A DNA stretch of 60,286 nt from an uncultured Chthonomonas sp. (GCA_903919615.1 CAIXIX010000209.1:1-60286); one strand, 5' to 3'; counted from the first letter of the stretch, positions 44,011 to 52,882 are shown. Made by a program: numbers and translations. Notes: generated by a model not told the origin, from the letters alone.

Positions 44011-44030
44011 CGCCAATAAATTGGCGTTTG
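44011..44030 (+). terminator. Possible terminator after queC
   Basis: CGCCAAT and ATTGGCG form a 7-bp stem with a two-base loop, followed by TTTG. It lies about 65 bp past the queC stop. The short loop and T-run make it weak. Confidence 0.4.
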
Positions 44031-44089
44031 AATGTGGATATTATTTAGATGCGATTCACTGCGGACCGCATTGATTGGAGAATCAGGAA

Positions 44090-44485
44090 TTGGAAGATAA
44101 CACAGCATCAAATCTACCGGCCCTGCGCCTGGAAGCCCCTCAAATTCTGGAGGACACACGGCTCTGGGGGACGCAAACTCAGCTCACGCTTAATGAGTCG
44201 ACGTCGGTTGCATTCTTAAAAGTCAATCCTGGGCAGGCGCTAAGTGAACAGAGTCACAAGCTTCGCAGCGAGCTCTGGATCGTCCTTGAAGGTGAGATGG
44301 ACGTGGAACTGGATAGCAAAATATTGAGACTATCCGGTCTCGGTGCCAAAGTATTTATACCGGCAGGAGCCCACCATCGGGCATATGGGCTGGATCAACA
44401 ATGCACGTACATGGAGATCGCATACGGACATTATGATCCAGAGGACATCGTTCGATACAAGGACATGTACAACAGGGCTATTTAG
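44090..44485 (+). CDS. Cupin-domain protein, mannose-6-phosphate isomerase-like
   Basis: Single-domain cupin (131 aa) resembling the C-terminal isomerase domain of type II phosphomannose isomerase/GDP-mannose pyrophosphorylase proteins: FLKVNPGQALSEQSHKLRSELWIVLEGE (cited in part; the RSE.W.VL.G cupin motif) and KVFIPAGAHHRAYGL for the second cupin motif. Start is a TTG at 44090 with a GGAG-type site upstream; an earlier TTG at 44075 is possible. The nucleotidyltransferase half is absent. Its stop codon overlaps the stop of the convergent pilus gene by four bases. Confidence 0.75.
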   Translation: MEDNTASNLPALRLEAPQILEDTRLWGTQTQLTLNESTSVAFLKVNPGQALSEQSHKLRSELWIVLEGEMDVELDSKILRLSGLGAKVFIPAGAHHRAYGLDQQCTYMEIAYGHYDPEDIVRYKDMYNRAI

Positions 44486-45156
44486 GGTGCAAACGATGCA
44501 GGAATACTGCCGGCTCGCATATCTGGTGGGTCTTGAAGGGCCGCAGTTTTTGACGAAGCCGCCCCACCGCCACGGATTAATTTTTGACCCAGTGTCAAGC
44601 GAATGGTGAGGCCATCCTGCGTGATGAAAACGGCGCCAGTTGAAATGCTTTTGAGCCGGGTAGAGGTATCAATTGCCGCTCCAGGAGAAAGATACCGAAC
44701 CGTCTCTCCCTCACGCAACACTGCGACAGCAACCCCTCGGTCGTCGGCCATAATGCCTTGCAGTTCAAGGTCTTGCAGCATGGACCGGATACCTAGTGGG
44801 CCGCCAGGGCCACCAGCGCCCAGCGCCGGTAGGCCATGAACGCCTGCCGTGCCTGGACCACCCTTGTTCTGCTTTTCTGCGTGCTGAGAAGCGTAAAGCA
44901 GCGGATTCGACTTCGCAACCTCGTCAACCACATAGGGCCGCCAAAACGGATCTGTTGGTGGACCCGCTGCTATCGGCGCAGTCACAATCGGGGCTGCAGC
45001 GGCTACATCATGGGACACAACCGTTATAGGCGGTGGCGCATTCTGTGGCGGCTTAGCGGCGCTAGCGCTCAACCTGAACGCCACAAATACGATTGCCAGT
45101 ATAATCAGCGGCAACAGAACCGCGATCTTGCCTTTGTCTCCAGGTTGAATGACCAT
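44482..45156 (-). CDS. GspC/PilP-like inner-membrane protein, cluster B
   Basis: Bitopic protein (224 aa). TM at about 13-32 (VLLPLIILAIVFVAFRL), Pro/Ala-rich linker with TDPFWRPYV, then a Gly-rich stretch (LGAGGPGGPLG). The beta domain has LQGIMADDRGVAVAVLREGETVRYL and LKSISTGAVFITQDGLTIRLTLGQ (each cited in part), which matches the homology region of GspC and PilP that binds the secretin N0 domain. Last gene of cluster B, 61 bp after the secretin. Start: ATG at 45156 with GGGAG upstream; a GTG one codon earlier is possible. It is the functional counterpart of PilP in cluster A, without the common GSGRGKG tail. Confidence 0.75.
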   Translation of the reverse strand: MVIQPGDKGKIAVLLPLIILAIVFVAFRLSASAAKPPQNAPPPITVVSHDVAAAAPIVTAPIAAGPPTDPFWRPYVVDEVAKSNPLLYASQHAEKQNKGGPGTAGVHGLPALGAGGPGGPLGIRSMLQDLELQGIMADDRGVAVAVLREGETVRYLSPGAAIDTSTRLKSISTGAVFITQDGLTIRLTLGQKLIRGGGAASSKTAALQDPPDMRAGSIPASFAP

Positions 45157-45217
45157 CACTGTCTCCCTTCACAGCACAGCAACTCCTCGCGCACGTAACG
45201 CTCGATTCGTGTTTGCG

Positions 45218-47146
45218 CTACTTGGTGAGGTGAGGCGTTATAAACACCATGATCTCACTCTTGGTATGGCTGGTAGAGGTGTTGCGGAAAAGCTGACCAA
45301 CCAGTGGAAGGCGGGATAAGCCTGGAACTTCCTGTACGGTTTTCGACATCTCATCCCTGATGAGCCCGCCGATAACGACTGTCTCTCCATCATGAATGCG
45401 TACAACGGTCTCAGCTTCTCTGGAGCTCGTCTGTGGTAGGTTGTCGCTGCCGATGCTTGTTATGGTGCTCACAACCGGATGCACACGCATTGTGATGTCT
45501 CCATCGGGATTCACGATAGGCCTAACCAGCAGAATTATACCGACTGGGAACTGAAATACCTGGACGGTTGTGCCCGAGATTCCGGATTGAGAGACTTCCA
45601 CATTTAGAGTGTCCCCAATGAAGATACTTGCATCGTCCTTATCCAAGACTTGTATTCGTGGTGTTGCCAGAATTTTTGCATCGTTATGACTCACCATAGC
45701 ATTGACGGTCGCCTGGATTGAGCTTGGTACTTTACTGAAATACCCGAACGGCAACGGTACTGTACTTGGTGAGCTAATAGTACTGCCTGTTAACGCTGTG
45801 CCAGGCTTAGTTTCTAATGCGTTTAGCGATGACCAGTTCCAGGTGACTCCGAGGTTTGAAGTAGATTGTGGTGAAATATCCACAACCTGGACCTCTATCA
45901 TCACCTGCTTCGGAGCAATGTCCACCTCTGCAAGCAGCTTAAATGCGAGATCAACGTTGGAGTCTAAACCGCTGATGACAAGTGACGTTGCCTTTTCGCC
46001 TTCATTTGCTTTGCCAACTCCGCCCGTGTCGGCTCCTGCGCCAGAGCCCGAACCGCCTGTTGCTCCACCGCCGGACGAACTTCCACTCCCCGATGAGCCC
46101 GATCCTCCACTCCCAGAGCCACCCGGCGAGCTGCCGCCGGCTCCTCCGGAAAGCGCAGACGTAAGGGGTTTAAAATCCGCTTCGCGTGGTGACGCATGCT
46201 CGGGTCCAATTATCGCCGTAATGTCCGGCATCGCCTTTTGTATGAACATGCGCAGCGAGCCTGGTTGACTGTATTTAACAGGATAGATTCTGTAGACTTG
46301 CTTAGGGGTCGTAACGACGGGTGTCGAAGCGTCCAGCTTGGCAAGGGTTGCCCTGGCCGCTGCAACCTGGGTCGCCGGCCCGACGAGTCCCACGGCGCCG
46401 CCAACCTTTGCCGCGCCAGCAACAGCCTGAGCTTTAACATCTGGATAGAGGGTTTGAAGTAGGGTCGCTGCCTGTTCTGCAACGAGGGCATTTACTGGGC
46501 AGACTTCAGAGCGCTGTTCAACGGGCGCTGGCGGGCGAACCTCTGCGGCAAGGAGCGTTTTGGCAAGGTTAATATCCTCCTGCGCGCCTACGAGCATTAA
46601 CTGCCTCCCGGCCGGTCGAACCGTTAGGTAGGGAACGGCGCCAGCCAGCAATGCAACTGCCTGCACTGTGGGAAGCCCGTCCAGGTTCACCATTGCGGTG
46701 TCACCAAAGGACTCGATCATCAGTTTCAAGTCGCCGCTTGTTGCGACAAAATACCTATGATTCATCTCGCGGAAAGTTAACCCGGCGGCAGCGGCGGCAA
46801 ATCCGATCGCCTCATTTACGGAGTTAGCGGTCATGTTGATCGATATCGGTCTTTTCAGCAGGGCGGAATAGACGATACTTGCGTGGGTCTTTATACTGAT
46901 AGCCTGCAATACATCGGAGACGTCGGTATTGACGAATTGCAGATGAAACTCGGTTCCTGGCGCACTTGCGCCTCTGGGACCGACCTGTGCCCATACTGGC
47001 CCACTCCAGGATGCAAGCAGCGACGAGACAGCACATATCGCAATCAATCCAGCTCCTGTGAATTGACGCTTGTTCGTCGTAGATGTCGACGGCGAAACTC
47101 GATTTTCGCGCGGATCGACCGTGTTGCATGGTCTAAATCGCATCAT
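45218..47146 (-). CDS. Secretin, cluster B (GspD/PilQ family)
   Basis: Outer-membrane secretin (642 aa from the double ATG at 47146/47143, with AAGGGA upstream). Signal peptide about 28-53 (GLIAICAVSSLLASWSGPVWAQ, cited in part). Two or more N-domains: FVNTDVSDVLQAISI and a second repeat with VNLDGLPTVQAVALLAGAV. A Gly/Ser-rich linker at about 330-385 separates them from the secretin core (VMIEVQVVDISPQSTSNLGV, NDAKILATPRIQVLD, GETVVIGGLIRDEM, VPGLSRLPLVGQLFRN). The C-terminal signature is intact. The distinct N-domain set and Ser-rich linker differ from the Gly/Met-rich cluster A secretin, so the two are likely to serve separate machines. Confidence 0.92.
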   Translation of the reverse strand: MMRFRPCNTVDPRENRVSPSTSTTNKRQFTGAGLIAICAVSSLLASWSGPVWAQVGPRGASAPGTEFHLQFVNTDVSDVLQAISIKTHASIVYSALLKRPISINMTANSVNEAIGFAAAAAGLTFREMNHRYFVATSGDLKLMIESFGDTAMVNLDGLPTVQAVALLAGAVPYLTVRPAGRQLMLVGAQEDINLAKTLLAAEVRPPAPVEQRSEVCPVNALVAEQAATLLQTLYPDVKAQAVAGAAKVGGAVGLVGPATQVAAARATLAKLDASTPVVTTPKQVYRIYPVKYSQPGSLRMFIQKAMPDITAIIGPEHASPREADFKPLTSALSGGAGGSSPGGSGSGGSGSSGSGSSSGGGATGGSGSGAGADTGGVGKANEGEKATSLVISGLDSNVDLAFKLLAEVDIAPKQVMIEVQVVDISPQSTSNLGVTWNWSSLNALETKPGTALTGSTISSPSTVPLPFGYFSKVPSSIQATVNAMVSHNDAKILATPRIQVLDKDDASIFIGDTLNVEVSQSGISGTTVQVFQFPVGIILLVRPIVNPDGDITMRVHPVVSTITSIGSDNLPQTSSREAETVVRIHDGETVVIGGLIRDEMSKTVQEVPGLSRLPLVGQLFRNTSTSHTKSEIMVFITPHLTK

Positions 47147-47192
47147 GCTCGTCCCTTCTGCAGCTCTGTGGTTAACGCTGTAAGCAGCCGAT

Positions 47193-47738
47193 TCATATTT
47201 TGCTGACAAAGCGAGTGATGTTGAACATGAGGGACTCGTCCGGCGGTTTCGCATTGCGCGTCCATTTCAGGTGCCCTACCACAACAAGCCTGTCAACTTT
47301 CACGAGCGCCGCCAGAAAACTGCGCAGTTCTCCATAAGAGCCGCAAACTGAAATCTGGTTGCAGCTTGGCATTATGGCGCTCAACTGAGCCTTTAACTCT
47401 GGGCTTATATTCGCCGGTGTTGAAACGCTGTTCGCCGTTGCAGAGGTCCAGCGCGTCAGCCTGACATGGTTCTGGTCCGCAACCGTTCGAATAAGATTTA
47501 AAAACTCCACTTGTTCCTGCCGAGAGTCGTGAACCGCAGCTACGAACCCTGCTTTGCCCCGCTTTTCGACACTGTCTATCAGAGCCATGGCGGAATCATT
47601 GGATACAGTTACTGTCTTGATATCACCTTCGATTGTGCTGATGCGAACCGACTCGTAAGCGCTCACAGCCCAGGCAACTAAGAGGCATAATACAGCGCTA
47701 ACTACGGCTGCAATCCTGTACTTAACTGTTCGGTTCAT
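47193..47738 (-). CDS. PilO-like protein, cluster B
   Basis: Inner-membrane protein (181 aa). TM at about 10-27 (AAVVSAVLCLLVAWAVSA), a short coiled coil, then a ferredoxin-like periplasmic domain with FLNLIRTVADQNHVRL, SYGELRSFLAALVKVDRLVVV and a terminal hydrophobic MFNITRFV. The ATG at 47738 has GGAG 6 nt upstream. It follows the PilM-N fusion with 16 bp and precedes the secretin, the standard M-N-O-(P)-Q order. Short for PilO but with the same plan. Confidence 0.75.
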   Translation of the reverse strand: MNRTVKYRIAAVVSAVLCLLVAWAVSAYESVRISTIEGDIKTVTVSNDSAMALIDSVEKRGKAGFVAAVHDSRQEQVEFLNLIRTVADQNHVRLTRWTSATANSVSTPANISPELKAQLSAIMPSCNQISVCGSYGELRSFLAALVKVDRLVVVGHLKWTRNAKPPDESLMFNITRFVSKI

Positions 47739-47754
47739 AGCTCGCTCCGAATTC

Positions 47755-49407
47755 TCATTGCAGGTTGAGTGAAACTTGATAGTGGAGCCTCGTGGTTTTC
47801 GCCGCGACATCGCGGTCGAGACTATCCAGAGAAACTTTGCTAAACTCAGGTCGCTGACGCATGGTGTCCATCATTCGCACCAGTACCGAGTCGGCGCCCG
47901 CATCGCCACTGACGGTTAATGTCGCATCGGAACCTTCCATAGAGATCTCGAAGACAGACGCCTGCTCCGGCACGGAAGAGCACACGGCATCCACGATTGC
48001 AGGTACAGGGGTTGCCCCCGGCTTTACGAGAACATCGCGCATTTCAGTCTGCATACGCAGGTCCTCGATTTTGAGACCTCTGTACGTCTCGAGCCGCCTG
48101 GCTTCGCGGCGTACTGCCGTTAGACGCTCGCGGGCAGTCTGCAGGTTATGAGTTAGTCTTATCGCATTAAGGCAAGATCCAACCATAATCAGGATGCAAA
48201 GCAGCAAGGCGACAACGAGATGGTTGTACGCGACCGGTTTTTTTGTCTCTTGTGGATCGCGCCACATAAGATCCATGCTTGGCACGTATGCGGGTATCTG
48301 GTCAATAACCTTTAACGCAAACCCACACGATGCCAGGTAACGCGTCTTCTCTTCTGCACTCACAGTTACAGACACGCGAGCGTTTTCGATCGAAGCGAAT
48401 TGGGTTAACTCAACCCAGAACGCCTCTACATGCGTGTTATGTTTTAACCATTGCGCCAGTGGTTCCAGGAGATCTGTATCCGAGCACACCACAATCCGAT
48501 CAAGGAGTTTAGCCTCAGGATATTCACGATAGTAATAGTCCATCGAACGGCTAAGCTCCATCAGGAGCTGGTTCGCTGATGACTCATCGGACTGACCTGC
48601 TGTATTAAAAAGGCTATCGAGTGGGTTAGACTCTACTTCTGGTGAATCGACGTCTCCAGCAAGGTTTGTGCGCTGTGGCGCAGCGGTCGGGGGAGAGGGT
48701 ATGTCCAGATCACCTGTCTGGCTAATTGTCGCGATGTCGGTTAGCAGCTCTCTGCTGCCCACATCGATCCTGCGGTATAGCCGCAGCGGTCCATTCTCAG
48801 CTATTGCGAGCTCCGTTGCAGTGGAACCCACCATTAAGTACAGTGTAGGTTTCGGCTCTGGATCGAACGCAGCAGCACAGCGAAAAAGACCGATTAAGCC
48901 AGGTTCCAGCCCGATAAGCTTTAGTCCCGCAAGGCTTGCAATGGCCAGGTACGGTTGAATGGCGGCAAGTTCAGCAGCCATCAAGACGACGCGCGGTCGT
49001 CCACGGCCTCCCGCATCGCGGGTATCGAGATGGTGAACGGCATACTTTCCACCCGGAGAAGCAAGAATGCGCTGATGCTTGATCTCACCCTGCATCAGGG
49101 CATCGAATTCGTTTTCCGGCACCTGTGGCACATCAATCACACGCGTTGCAATCTTGTTGGTGGGCACTCCCATCACAACGTTACGCGATGTGACCTGCAT
49201 GCTGGCTAGGAGCTGTGTAAGCGCCTTTGCAACCAGGTCGGGGCGTATGATTTCGCCATCGAACATACTGCCCGGCGGCAACGGTAGCCAATCGGCATTG
49301 ATAATTTCTGGCTTCGACCAGATACCGCTAATCTCGATTGCCCGAATTTCAGTCGGGGTAATGTCGATGCCCAGCAGCGGCTTGCCCCGTTTTTGAATAG
49401 TAGCCAT
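47755..49407 (-). CDS. PilM-PilN fusion protein
   Basis: Single 550-aa frame joining two normally separate pilus platform proteins. Residues about 1-380 are PilM-like: LLGIDITPTEIRAIEIS (actin-fold start), VVMGVPTNKIATRVIDVPQVP, YLMVGSTATELAI and LLMELSRSMDYYY. Residues about 398-550 are PilN-like: TM helix LVVALLLCILIMVGSCL, coiled coil (NLQTARERLTAVRREARRLE), then the periplasmic fold with PAIVDAVCSSVPEQASVFEI and LHYQVSLNLQ. The usual conserved INLLP docking motif of PilN is missing, as expected when the two chains are covalently linked. First gene of cluster B and downstream of a dyad promoter. Confidence 0.85.
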   Translation of the reverse strand: MATIQKRGKPLLGIDITPTEIRAIEISGIWSKPEIINADWLPLPPGSMFDGEIIRPDLVAKALTQLLASMQVTSRNVVMGVPTNKIATRVIDVPQVPENEFDALMQGEIKHQRILASPGGKYAVHHLDTRDAGGRGRPRVVLMAAELAAIQPYLAIASLAGLKLIGLEPGLIGLFRCAAAFDPEPKPTLYLMVGSTATELAIAENGPLRLYRRIDVGSRELLTDIATISQTGDLDIPSPPTAAPQRTNLAGDVDSPEVESNPLDSLFNTAGQSDESSANQLLMELSRSMDYYYREYPEAKLLDRIVVCSDTDLLEPLAQWLKHNTHVEAFWVELTQFASIENARVSVTVSAEEKTRYLASCGFALKVIDQIPAYVPSMDLMWRDPQETKKPVAYNHLVVALLLCILIMVGSCLNAIRLTHNLQTARERLTAVRREARRLETYRGLKIEDLRMQTEMRDVLVKPGATPVPAIVDAVCSSVPEQASVFEISMEGSDATLTVSGDAGADSVLVRMMDTMRQRPEFSKVSLDSLDRDVAAKTTRLHYQVSLNLQ

Positions 49408-49458
49408 CGCGAATTGCCTCGTCTGATGAGTCGTTCTTTGTGTCTAAGGCGCGTATCT

Positions 49459-49503
49459 ATTCTGGGTAATGGACGCGTAAATAGGCGTCTGCGTAGTGGC
49501 AGA
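49459..49503 (-). promoter_or_regulatory. Dyad-class promoter of cluster B (pilM-N fusion)
   Basis: Minus-strand dyad TCTGC-CACTAC-GCAGA (49503-49488) followed after exactly 23 bp by CAGAAT (49464-49459). No -35 hexamer. Leader of about 45 nt. Same geometry as the sites at 52883, 55995 and 57405. Confidence 0.7.
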
Positions 49504-49572
49504 TTTTGAAGATTGGCTGAATAATCGTGCTGAGCTGCTTATCAGTAGCACATTAGAAAGGTGAAATTCGGT

Positions 49573-49863
49573 ATGAGTGATACAGAGGTTCCGTGGAGGT
49601 CAGACGCATCTCTTGAGGATGTTCTGTCGATTATCGAGCTATGGATTAACAGGAATGACCTGTCACACGCCGATCCCGTAGAATTGAGAACATTCCCTGG
49701 CAGTCTTCACTGGCATCTTCGGCGTTCAGGAATTAGCGGGACCCTGGAGCTAACGGTGTGGCCGGCGCAACGCCGAATCTGGATGTCGCGACGTGCAAAT
49801 CGGGATGCCCCCTGGATTGGTGAACTTCCGGATGAGTTTTTTCGATTCATGAGTAGGTCGTGA
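49573..49863 (+). CDS. Small hypothetical protein
   Basis: Not recognised (96 aa from the ATG at 49573; a GTG at 49561 is an alternative). Soluble, Trp- and Arg-rich in its second half (LHWHLRRSGI, RRIWMSRRANRD). The only gene on the plus strand among the cluster B genes, facing the prepilin operon, with its start near the dyad at 49488. Could be an unrelated passenger. Confidence 0.5.
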   Translation: MSDTEVPWRSDASLEDVLSIIELWINRNDLSHADPVELRTFPGSLHWHLRRSGISGTLELTVWPAQRRIWMSRRANRDAPWIGELPDEFFRFMSRS

Positions 49864-49873
49864 TTTTGTGATT

Positions 49874-50506
49874 TCAGTGGCCCGAAACGGTTCGTGATCC
49901 ATTAGCAAGTCGCACGGGGCTTGTGTAGGTGCGCGTAGTCTGATCAATTACATAGGTGATTGTAATATTTACCGCTGTCACTTGCGGAAGTTCTGCTGCC
50001 GTTGGTGCATTGGGGTTCGCCGTCGTCTTCCAGCAGGAGCCGACGGACGGAGTGTATCCAGTTGGGATGTAGTAAGTGAACTGCAAGCTCTTTATGGAAT
50101 TTGACAACACGAGGCTCGTTCCTGAAATTGTGCTCTCCAGGCCACCTGGATCCGTAGTCGTATTGAACCAGTACTGCGCAGTATCACCAATCATGTCCGT
50201 ATAGATCGTAATGCTGGTTGAGGATGCAGCCGATAGCGCGGCGCCGCCTGAGCCGTAGGGCTGAGCCTTACGAATGCAATCCACAAGGTTATCAAGCGGA
50301 CGCCTGGCCTGAAAATCGGCCTGGTTCTGCTGCATTGTTTCTTGAATTGACGTGATATTAATCTGCATGAATCCCATGATCATCGTGCCTATCACCCCAA
50401 GGCAAAGGCACGTCATCAGCGTCTCGATCACCGTATAACCATGCAGTTTTCTCAGCCTCAGGGAGCGAATCTCTCGTTTCGAGCCATGGCCAACTCGGAT
50501 CATCAT
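49874..50506 (-). CDS. Minor type IV prepilin (PilW/GspJ-like)
   Basis: Prepilin of 210 aa. Prepilin peptidase site KLHG^YTVIETLMT with conserved Glu at +5 of the mature sequence, then a hydrophobic helix (CLCLGVIGTMIMGFM). The globular region contains YWFNTTTDPGGLESTI and ends YTSPVRLANGS. Start is the ATG at 50506, overlapping the stop of the preceding prepilin (ATGA); a second ATG follows at 50503. Likely part of the pilus-tip priming complex with the next two genes. Confidence 0.8.
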   Translation of the reverse strand: MMIRVGHGSKREIRSLRLRKLHGYTVIETLMTCLCLGVIGTMIMGFMQINITSIQETMQQNQADFQARRPLDNLVDCIRKAQPYGSGGAALSAASSTSITIYTDMIGDTAQYWFNTTTDPGGLESTISGTSLVLSNSIKSLQFTYYIPTGYTPSVGSCWKTTANPNAPTAAELPQVTAVNITITYVIDQTTRTYTSPVRLANGSRTVSGH

Positions 50507-50967
50507 AGTCCTCCCTGAGTCAGGTAGTAATTGACTGAGCAGATCACGGTGCCAGTTGCCTGCTGTTTTACAGATACTGTCACCAATCTTAAGGCTGTCG
50601 CGGACGGTTGCGCGGGTGTCGAGACCACGCTTGTGGAAACTTTAAATCGAGCATTGGACGAATTTGAGTCTTCGTTATCACCATTAATTCCATAATAGTG
50701 AACCGTGGGGCTTGCGACCGAAGCTTCAGGTGTGTTGGTCCATCCCATTTCGATCACCTGCTCGAGAGTCTGCCGTTCAAGGTTATATCCGACTGCCAAA
50801 TCGTTCCCTCTCGCAGAGATGTTGAATAAGACCAGCCATAGCTGGATCATCACTGAGAGACATAGCATTCCTATTAGCGAAGCTACCAGCACCTCCACGT
50901 AGCTCATGCCTCTGTGGCGCCGGCGCCGCCTTTGCGAATTTGATGTGCTTATTTCTGTGAACTTCAT
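50503..50967 (-). CDS. Minor type IV prepilin (PilV/GspI-like)
   Basis: Prepilin of 154 aa. Leader RRRRRHRG^MSYVEVLVASLIG with Glu5 of the mature chain and a long hydrophobic helix (LVASLIGMLCLSVMIQLWLVLF, cited in part). The C-terminal half has LRLVTVSVKQQATGTVIC, typical of the pseudopilin beta-sheet. It is coupled by an ATGA overlap to the next prepilin and follows the PilX-like gene by 16 bp. Confidence 0.8.
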   Translation of the reverse strand: MKFTEISTSNSQRRRRRHRGMSYVEVLVASLIGMLCLSVMIQLWLVLFNISARGNDLAVGYNLERQTLEQVIEMGWTNTPEASVASPTVHYYGINGDNEDSNSSNARFKVSTSVVSTPAQPSATALRLVTVSVKQQATGTVICSVNYYLTQGGL

Positions 50968-50983
50968 GTACGTGGCTTACCCT

Positions 50984-52249
50984 TCAGTAGAAGCCGCCAA
51001 CCTCTGTCCAGTTGTTGGAAACCGCATAATAGATGGATCCTCCAAGACTGAAATAGCCGCTTGTGTAGTTCACGGTTGGCGCGCCATTAAACGTAAACAT
51101 GTTGGAGATAATTGAACCGTTAATCACCGGGTTGCCGTTTATGATGACTCGGCCGCTGCCGCTGTTGTTTAAGCTGTAAATGCCTGCATCAATTTCTGTA
51201 TTACCGTTTTGCTGAATATCATTTGTGGTCCCGAAATAGATCTTTACGGGTTTCGTTGGGTCTGTGGCCATTTTGACAGTAGCGGTACCGCCGTTAAAGA
51301 CAAATGTGGAACTTGAACCGCTAGGGCCAACCCAGATATTAATCGGCCCATTGGTGTTATTGAACGCAATCTGACTGCCACCGTTGCAGGTAAGACTTGT
51401 GAGGTAATAGTTCGCGCCTCCCGCTTTTCCAACAAAGGTCTGTGTTCCGCTGTTTATCAAAAGCGTTGTACTGACTATTGCGGGGCTAGCCAGAGCGTTG
51501 TCGTTATGGCTTGCAACATAACTGAATCCTGTTGAGCCGAAGGCTGAGACGGCGACAGCCTCCGCGGTTGGCCACGATTGGGCAGTGGCATTGTGAACAA
51601 CGGTGTAAGTCTTGTTTGGGGGGCTTTGCCAGTTAGAACTGGCGCCATTAAATACAACGTTGCCATTTACTGTTGGCCCGTTATTGAAAGTGAAAAATCC
51701 ATTCGTACCTACACTGCCATTCACGACTGTGGACGACTGATCCATGATTCCCTGGGATGCTCCAAATGCAGCATACGCGCTTCCGCCGCCGCCGCTTCCC
51801 ACGGGAAGAGCCGTGACTTTTACAGTGCGGGAGATGCCGTTAACCGTGGCTGTTGAGTAGACATTCATGTTGTTTCCTGAAGTCCACGGTGTTGACTCGG
51901 TGCCGCCGGCGCTCACTTGCATTATATAAACAGAAAACGTGCCTGCGGCTGTGGTGTAGCTGGTGCCCGGCGCTCCAGAGCCGTTCTTTTGATCGGCATT
52001 CGCTGAATTAACCGCAATTTTATTGAGTTCATAATTCACGCCGGCCTGAGCCACATACAACGCGTTGTCGTACGCCTGACCTTTCTGAACCGCCATGTAG
52101 TCAGAAACGACAAGTGAGCCGATACCTGCAATGATGATGCTTGTGATGAGAACGAAAAAGAGAACGGTTAGCAGCACCGCTCCGCGATTACTGCTTGTGC
52201 TCTGTGGCACGCGAGAACTGCAGGTGATAAGTGTCGGCTCTGTTCTCAT
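50984..52249 (-). CDS. PilX-like/repeat-rich pilus-associated protein
   Basis: Protein of 421 aa from the ATG at 52249 (a TTG start at 52330 would overlap the terminator). One hydrophobic helix near the N-terminus (about 24-45: VLLTVLFFVLITSIIIAGIG, cited in part) without a clear prepilin peptidase glycine motif, then a helix with ALYVAQAGVNYELNKIA as in PilX family minor pilins. From about 185 onward it is rich in Asn, Gly, Ser and Thr with FNN/FNG repeats (FFTFNNGPTVNGNVVFNGA, VFNGGTATV, MFTFNGAPTVNY). This periodic, non-repetitive pattern suggests a beta-helix adhesin-like domain. It leads the minor pilin operon. Confidence 0.7.
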   Translation of the reverse strand: MRTEPTLITCSSRVPQSTSSNRGAVLLTVLFFVLITSIIIAGIGSLVVSDYMAVQKGQAYDNALYVAQAGVNYELNKIAVNSANADQKNGSGAPGTSYTTAAGTFSVYIMQVSAGGTESTPWTSGNNMNVYSTATVNGISRTVKVTALPVGSGGGGSAYAAFGASQGIMDQSSTVVNGSVGTNGFFTFNNGPTVNGNVVFNGASSNWQSPPNKTYTVVHNATAQSWPTAEAVAVSAFGSTGFSYVASHNDNALASPAIVSTTLLINSGTQTFVGKAGGANYYLTSLTCNGGSQIAFNNTNGPINIWVGPSGSSSTFVFNGGTATVKMATDPTKPVKIYFGTTNDIQQNGNTEIDAGIYSLNNSGSGRVIINGNPVINGSIISNMFTFNGAPTVNYTSGYFSLGGSIYYAVSNNWTEVGGFY

Positions 52250-52309
52250 TGGAGTGTCTTTTGGGCGCACTTGATCTTCGGATAACCAGGCATACTGGTT
52301 GGGAAATCT

Positions 52310-52352
52310 TAAAAAAGAGATCTCCGGCAAACTGTGTCGTCTGCCGGAGATC
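52310..52352 (-). terminator. Rho-independent terminator of the single pilin gene
   Basis: GATCTCCGGCA and TGCCGGAGATC form an 11-bp stem with a 12-base loop (arms 52319-52329 and 52342-52352), and on the minus strand a run of six T follows. It lies 65 bp past the pilin stop and isolates the pilin from the PilX-like operon. Confidence 0.9.
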
Positions 52353-52416
52353 CGCTAGATCAGCTCAACTGACCAACATCGCATAGTAAAACCATGTCGA
52401 GTTGTTTGTTTCGAGA

Positions 52417-52806
52417 TTAGTAACCCGGCTCGAAATCGGTGTGGCCTGCGATACTGCAGTGAACTTTAAAGCTGGCTGCTGTGGTACCAGCTACGATCGT
52501 GTAGGTACCACCTGCAGGGCAGACGGGAACCGTTTTAAGATCGGGCTCGAGCGCAACGCCAACCGCGCCAGCTATGTAGGTCGAGTAGTCGGTCTGTGTG
52601 GTACCGGCTGCTGTTCTTGCTGCCTGAACCGCGGTCGAGATCGTCTGCATGTTTGCATGGCAGGTTTTCGTCTGTGAATCTGCTACTGAGCTCAGGTAGA
52701 GTGGCATTGCAATCGCCATCAAGATGGAGAGGATGAGCACAACGACCAGCAGTTCAATCAGTGTGAAACCAGAAGCCTTGCGATTCGTCCGAGAATTGCC
52801 GTACAT
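52417..52806 (-). CDS. Type IV pilin/GspG-like pseudopilin
   Basis: Small pilin (129 aa). Class III leader: KASG^FTLIELLVVVLILSILMAIAMPLYL (cited in part), with the conserved Gly before the cleavage and Glu5. The globular part includes ANMQTISTAVQAAR, TVPVCPAGGTYTI and a Cys pair. The ATG has AAGGAGG upstream, the strongest Shine-Dalgarno in the area. It is transcribed alone, between terminator and dyad promoter, consistent with a high-expression major pilin. Homologous to the tandem pilins at 57558 and 58048. Confidence 0.92.
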   Translation of the reverse strand: MYGNSRTNRKASGFTLIELLVVVLILSILMAIAMPLYLSSVADSQTKTCHANMQTISTAVQAARTAAGTTQTDYSTYIAGAVGVALEPDLKTVPVCPAGGTYTIVAGTTAASFKVHCSIAGHTDFEPGY

Positions 52807-52882
52807 GTTGACCTCCTTATGGTCTGCAAACCTTTGCTATAGAGTGACGGCTCTTTGTCCGTCGTTTGTTGATTACGTCCCC

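Noticed and set aside
52337-52346. Near match GGCAGACGAC to the pilin promoter box, upstream of the PilX-like gene
   Set aside because: It lies in a terminator hairpin, has no second half-site, and the position 23 bp downstream holds a T-run rather than a -10.
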